Assembly (NCBI GenBank): GCA_022414725.1
Contig: CM039464.1
Coordinates: 59,141,160-59,205,159 of the forward strand
DNA length: 64,000 nt
DNA from: Microglena sp. YARC
Taxonomy: Eukaryota > Chlorophyta > Chlorophyceae > Chlamydomonadales > Chlamydomonadaceae
Reading direction: 5' to 3'
Shown here: positions 62,039-64,000 of the stretch, piece after piece
Layout of the letters: each line of letters opens with the position of its first letter
Numbering within the stretch: position 1 is the stretch's first letter
Position numbers and translations under genes: made by a program
Notes under the pieces: generated by a model
Database searches by the model: none
Seen by the model: only the letters and a program-made list of their open reading frames with translations
What the model was told of the DNA's origin: nothing

Positions 62039-63218
62039 ATGTCTGCATACCCAAAAAACCTCCAGTACATTACAAAACGGATCTCTAACTATAGTCGAGC
62101 AACTAAACGGCTGTCCACCCTTAATAGTACTTCTGCAACCAACAATGGTGTGATTACAGTCGACATGCCTTCCAACACTTTGATAGATACTGATAGCCTG
62201 ATAATGAGTTTCAAAGCAATCACAGATACTGGGGGCATGCCAAGGAACATTGAATCAATCATACAAAGGTGCGACTTGGAAGTGAATGGGCAAGTGATAG
62301 GAGGGTTCTCCAATTATAATCAGCTTTTTAATATTATTGCTGATACATCCTTTGGTGCAGATTGCCACAACAGACGTAAGATTGTCCAATCGGGAGGTGA
62401 TGGTTCAGCTATTCCCATCGGTATTCCAAAAGATTATTGCATTTGTAATTGGCTGACTCTCAATAGCTTTCAGCCCAGCATATTGGATACCAAACTCCTA
62501 GGGCAGGTTCGCCTTAGGATACAGCTAGATGGATCCAATTGTCTAATTGGGGGAGGACAATTTATTCTATCAGACATTTCATTCAGTGTTGATACTATCT
62601 CAATAGATGATGGGCTCTTTGATGCCGCACACAATGCCTTTCTGCAAAATGGAGGTGTGTATGAAATCATGTTCAAGAACTATTTTTCATTTTCATCAGC
62701 TGCATCAAGTTATAGCCAGTCCACCAAATTTAGTGTGTCGTCCCAGTCGGTTAATCGAGCTTGGGGAATGTTTGTAGATCAATCACCTACTGGAGCATTG
62801 GATGCAGTGACCAAAAACTGTAACACGTTCGTCAGGAAAGCGACTGGGATGGAAAAGTGCTCAGTTCACTATCAATGGGACTTATTATCCAGATTTTAGG
62901 GCCAATGTTGGACAGTGTTTTTCGTTAACACAAAGTTCTTACAACCAATTGCAGGACACCCTAGGAGGGTCAAGTCCCCTTTGTGATTCATTTGCAAGCT
63001 GGCGTGATAAATTCTTTGTTCTCTCATGCAAGTTCTGCCACAATGATGATGAGTTCATGTCGGGCATTGACACAAGAGGGAACAGTTCGATTGGAGCATT
63101 CGAGTCTCAAGCCGTTAGTGGAGCAGCAGGCTCAGCCAACTTGACTGCAATGGTGTTTATTGAGTGTAGTAGCATGATCCGTGTGGGAGCGGGGAGGATG
63201 CTCGAATTAGTTCTATAA
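62039..63218 (+). CDS. capsid-like protein 1, one frameshift
   Basis: About 393 codons if one shift near 62845-62860 is allowed. Before it the frame runs 62039-62899; after it the frame ends at 63218 (63216-63218 stop). The sequence is beta-rich. Features: RNIESIIQRCDLEVNGQVI followed by NYNQLFNII, a central ILSDISFSVDTISIDDG segment, and an end SNLTAMVFIECSSMIRVGAG. This layout resembles jelly-roll capsid subunits of small eukaryotic dsDNA viruses, but no diagnostic residue proves it. The downstream gene shares the layout. It could be the major capsid protein or a penton; the length is short for a classic double jelly-roll protein. Confidence 0.5.
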
Positions 63219-63251
63219 ATACAAATAATTATAAATGTAACAATAATATAA

Positions 63252-64000
63252 ATGAGTGCACTTCCTCAAAACATTACTAAAATCCATAGAATTGAGCCAA
63301 TAGGAACAAAAACAGGTTTCCCCAAACACAGACCGTGTTTGAAATGACTGATGGCATTTGGGATTTATCCAGTGTCAAGCTTTTGTTCACTTTTAATTCG
63401 GATGGTGTTGCACCCAGGGGGAATAGATTGCTTAATCAGTTCATTATCAGTTTCGTTTGATGACGTTGAGGTCCAGTCCATCAACAATTATCATCACCTC
63501 ACAAGACTAATGGCTGTTCATAACACCCCTGCGACTTCCTCCAATATGTTGGGTAATGCTCAGGCTGTGGATTTAATTTCCATGTCAGATGATGAGCCAT
63601 ATGTTATTGACCGTTTCCATGGTATCTTAGGTACCAAGGACTGTGTAATCAAAGGCGGGGTTCGAATCTGTATTGTTTGGGCAGATGCTGCAGTATTGTT
63701 GAGAGACAATGATTCAACAAGCTATGAGATTTCCGATCTACACCTTATTGTTCGAAGTGAAATTCAAGACAATGTCACAGAACGTGTTGAATTTGACAAC
63801 TTCTCATCCATGTTTCAACTCAATGAAAACGAAAACCAACAAACTAATATATACATTGCTTCCAGGGATATTGAGTATGCTATTGCAACGTTCATGACAG
63901 AAGATTTTCACTCCAAGACTTCAACCCAAGACTATAACGGGACAAGCTACTATTTTTCACAAGGCATTCCAAGTATTATAACAAATGATGCTCCAGTTTA
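63252..64000 (+). CDS. capsid-like protein 2, frameshifted, runs off the window
   Basis: It starts at ATG 63252 (SALPQNITKIHRIEP). The frame shifts near the C4 run at about 63320 and again near 63445, then stays open to the window end. Landmarks: FEMTDGIWDLSSVKLLFTF, FDDVEVQSINNYHHLTRLM, VIKGGVRICIVWADAAV and YEISDLHLIVRSEI. The VEVQSINNYHHL and YEISDLHLIV segments sit where VNGQVIGGFSNYNQL and FILSDISFSV lie in the upstream gene, so the two are probably paralogues. Its C-terminus is not visible. Confidence 0.5.

Larger units (their letters stand above)
55030..64000. mobile_element. integrated Polinton-like virus (left part)
   Basis: A compact block of intron-free, AT-rich genes holds a retroviral-type integrase, a polymerase-helicase, an S74 fibre-type protein and two capsid-like proteins. 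This combination is the hallmark of Polintons, Polinton-like viruses and related integrating dsDNA viruses of protists. A packaging ATPase and protease were not found and would lie beyond the window. Leftward genes run from 61390 to 55030 and rightward genes from 61414 onward. Confidence 0.75.

Overview
The window is nuclear DNA of a microbial eukaryote. It has GT-AG introns rich in simple repeats, intron-split genes with moderately GC-rich exons, satellite DNA, hAT-like and TA-flanked DNA transposons, and an AT-rich integrated DNA virus at the right end. A green alga or similar protist would fit, but no species can be named from the sequence. The exact 1,000-N gap and many homopolymer frameshifts point to a draft, long-read-assisted assembly.

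Layout. (1) About 0.06-1.2 kb holds degenerate minisatellites and a striking array of four heat-shock-element-like boxes followed by a TATA box. (2) 2,751-16,190 (+) is a gene for a FAN/NSMAF-type GRAM-BEACH-WD40 protein in 12 exons. The exon phases join exactly through the first nine exons; two late joins need a very short intron or a corrected frameshift. (3) 16.2-34.8 kb is gene-poor: tandem repeats, a large imperfect inverted repeat, a pair of dispersed direct repeats, and two possible minus-strand exons near 21.6-21.8 kb. (4) 34,854-35,853 is the gap. (5) 35.9-43.86 kb is a 36-bp satellite array, very noisy beside the gap and near-perfect in its centre. (6) 44.1-45.6 kb is an hAT-like MITE split by a TA-flanked Tc1/mariner-like element. 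(7) 45.95-51.22 kb (-) carries four phase-compatible exons of a CAP10/GT90-type glycosyltransferase. (8) 52.5-54.1 kb is a third hAT-like element. (9) 55.0 kb to the window end is an integrated Polinton-like virus: a retroviral-type integrase; a very long protein fusing a divergent family-B DNA polymerase, an SF1 helicase and a Cys/His (HNH-like) tail; a peptidase-S74 fibre-type protein; small ORFs; and two related capsid-like genes.

Two things stand out. First, nearly every exon edge of the FAN gene and the GT90 gene is accompanied by diverged tandem copies of that exon edge plus flanking intron, on opposite strands and in unrelated genes, as if one local process repeatedly duplicates splice junctions. 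Second, the viral element has an unusual replication protein and paired capsid paralogues. Most of its breaks lie at or near homopolymers, so it may be more intact than the assembly shows.
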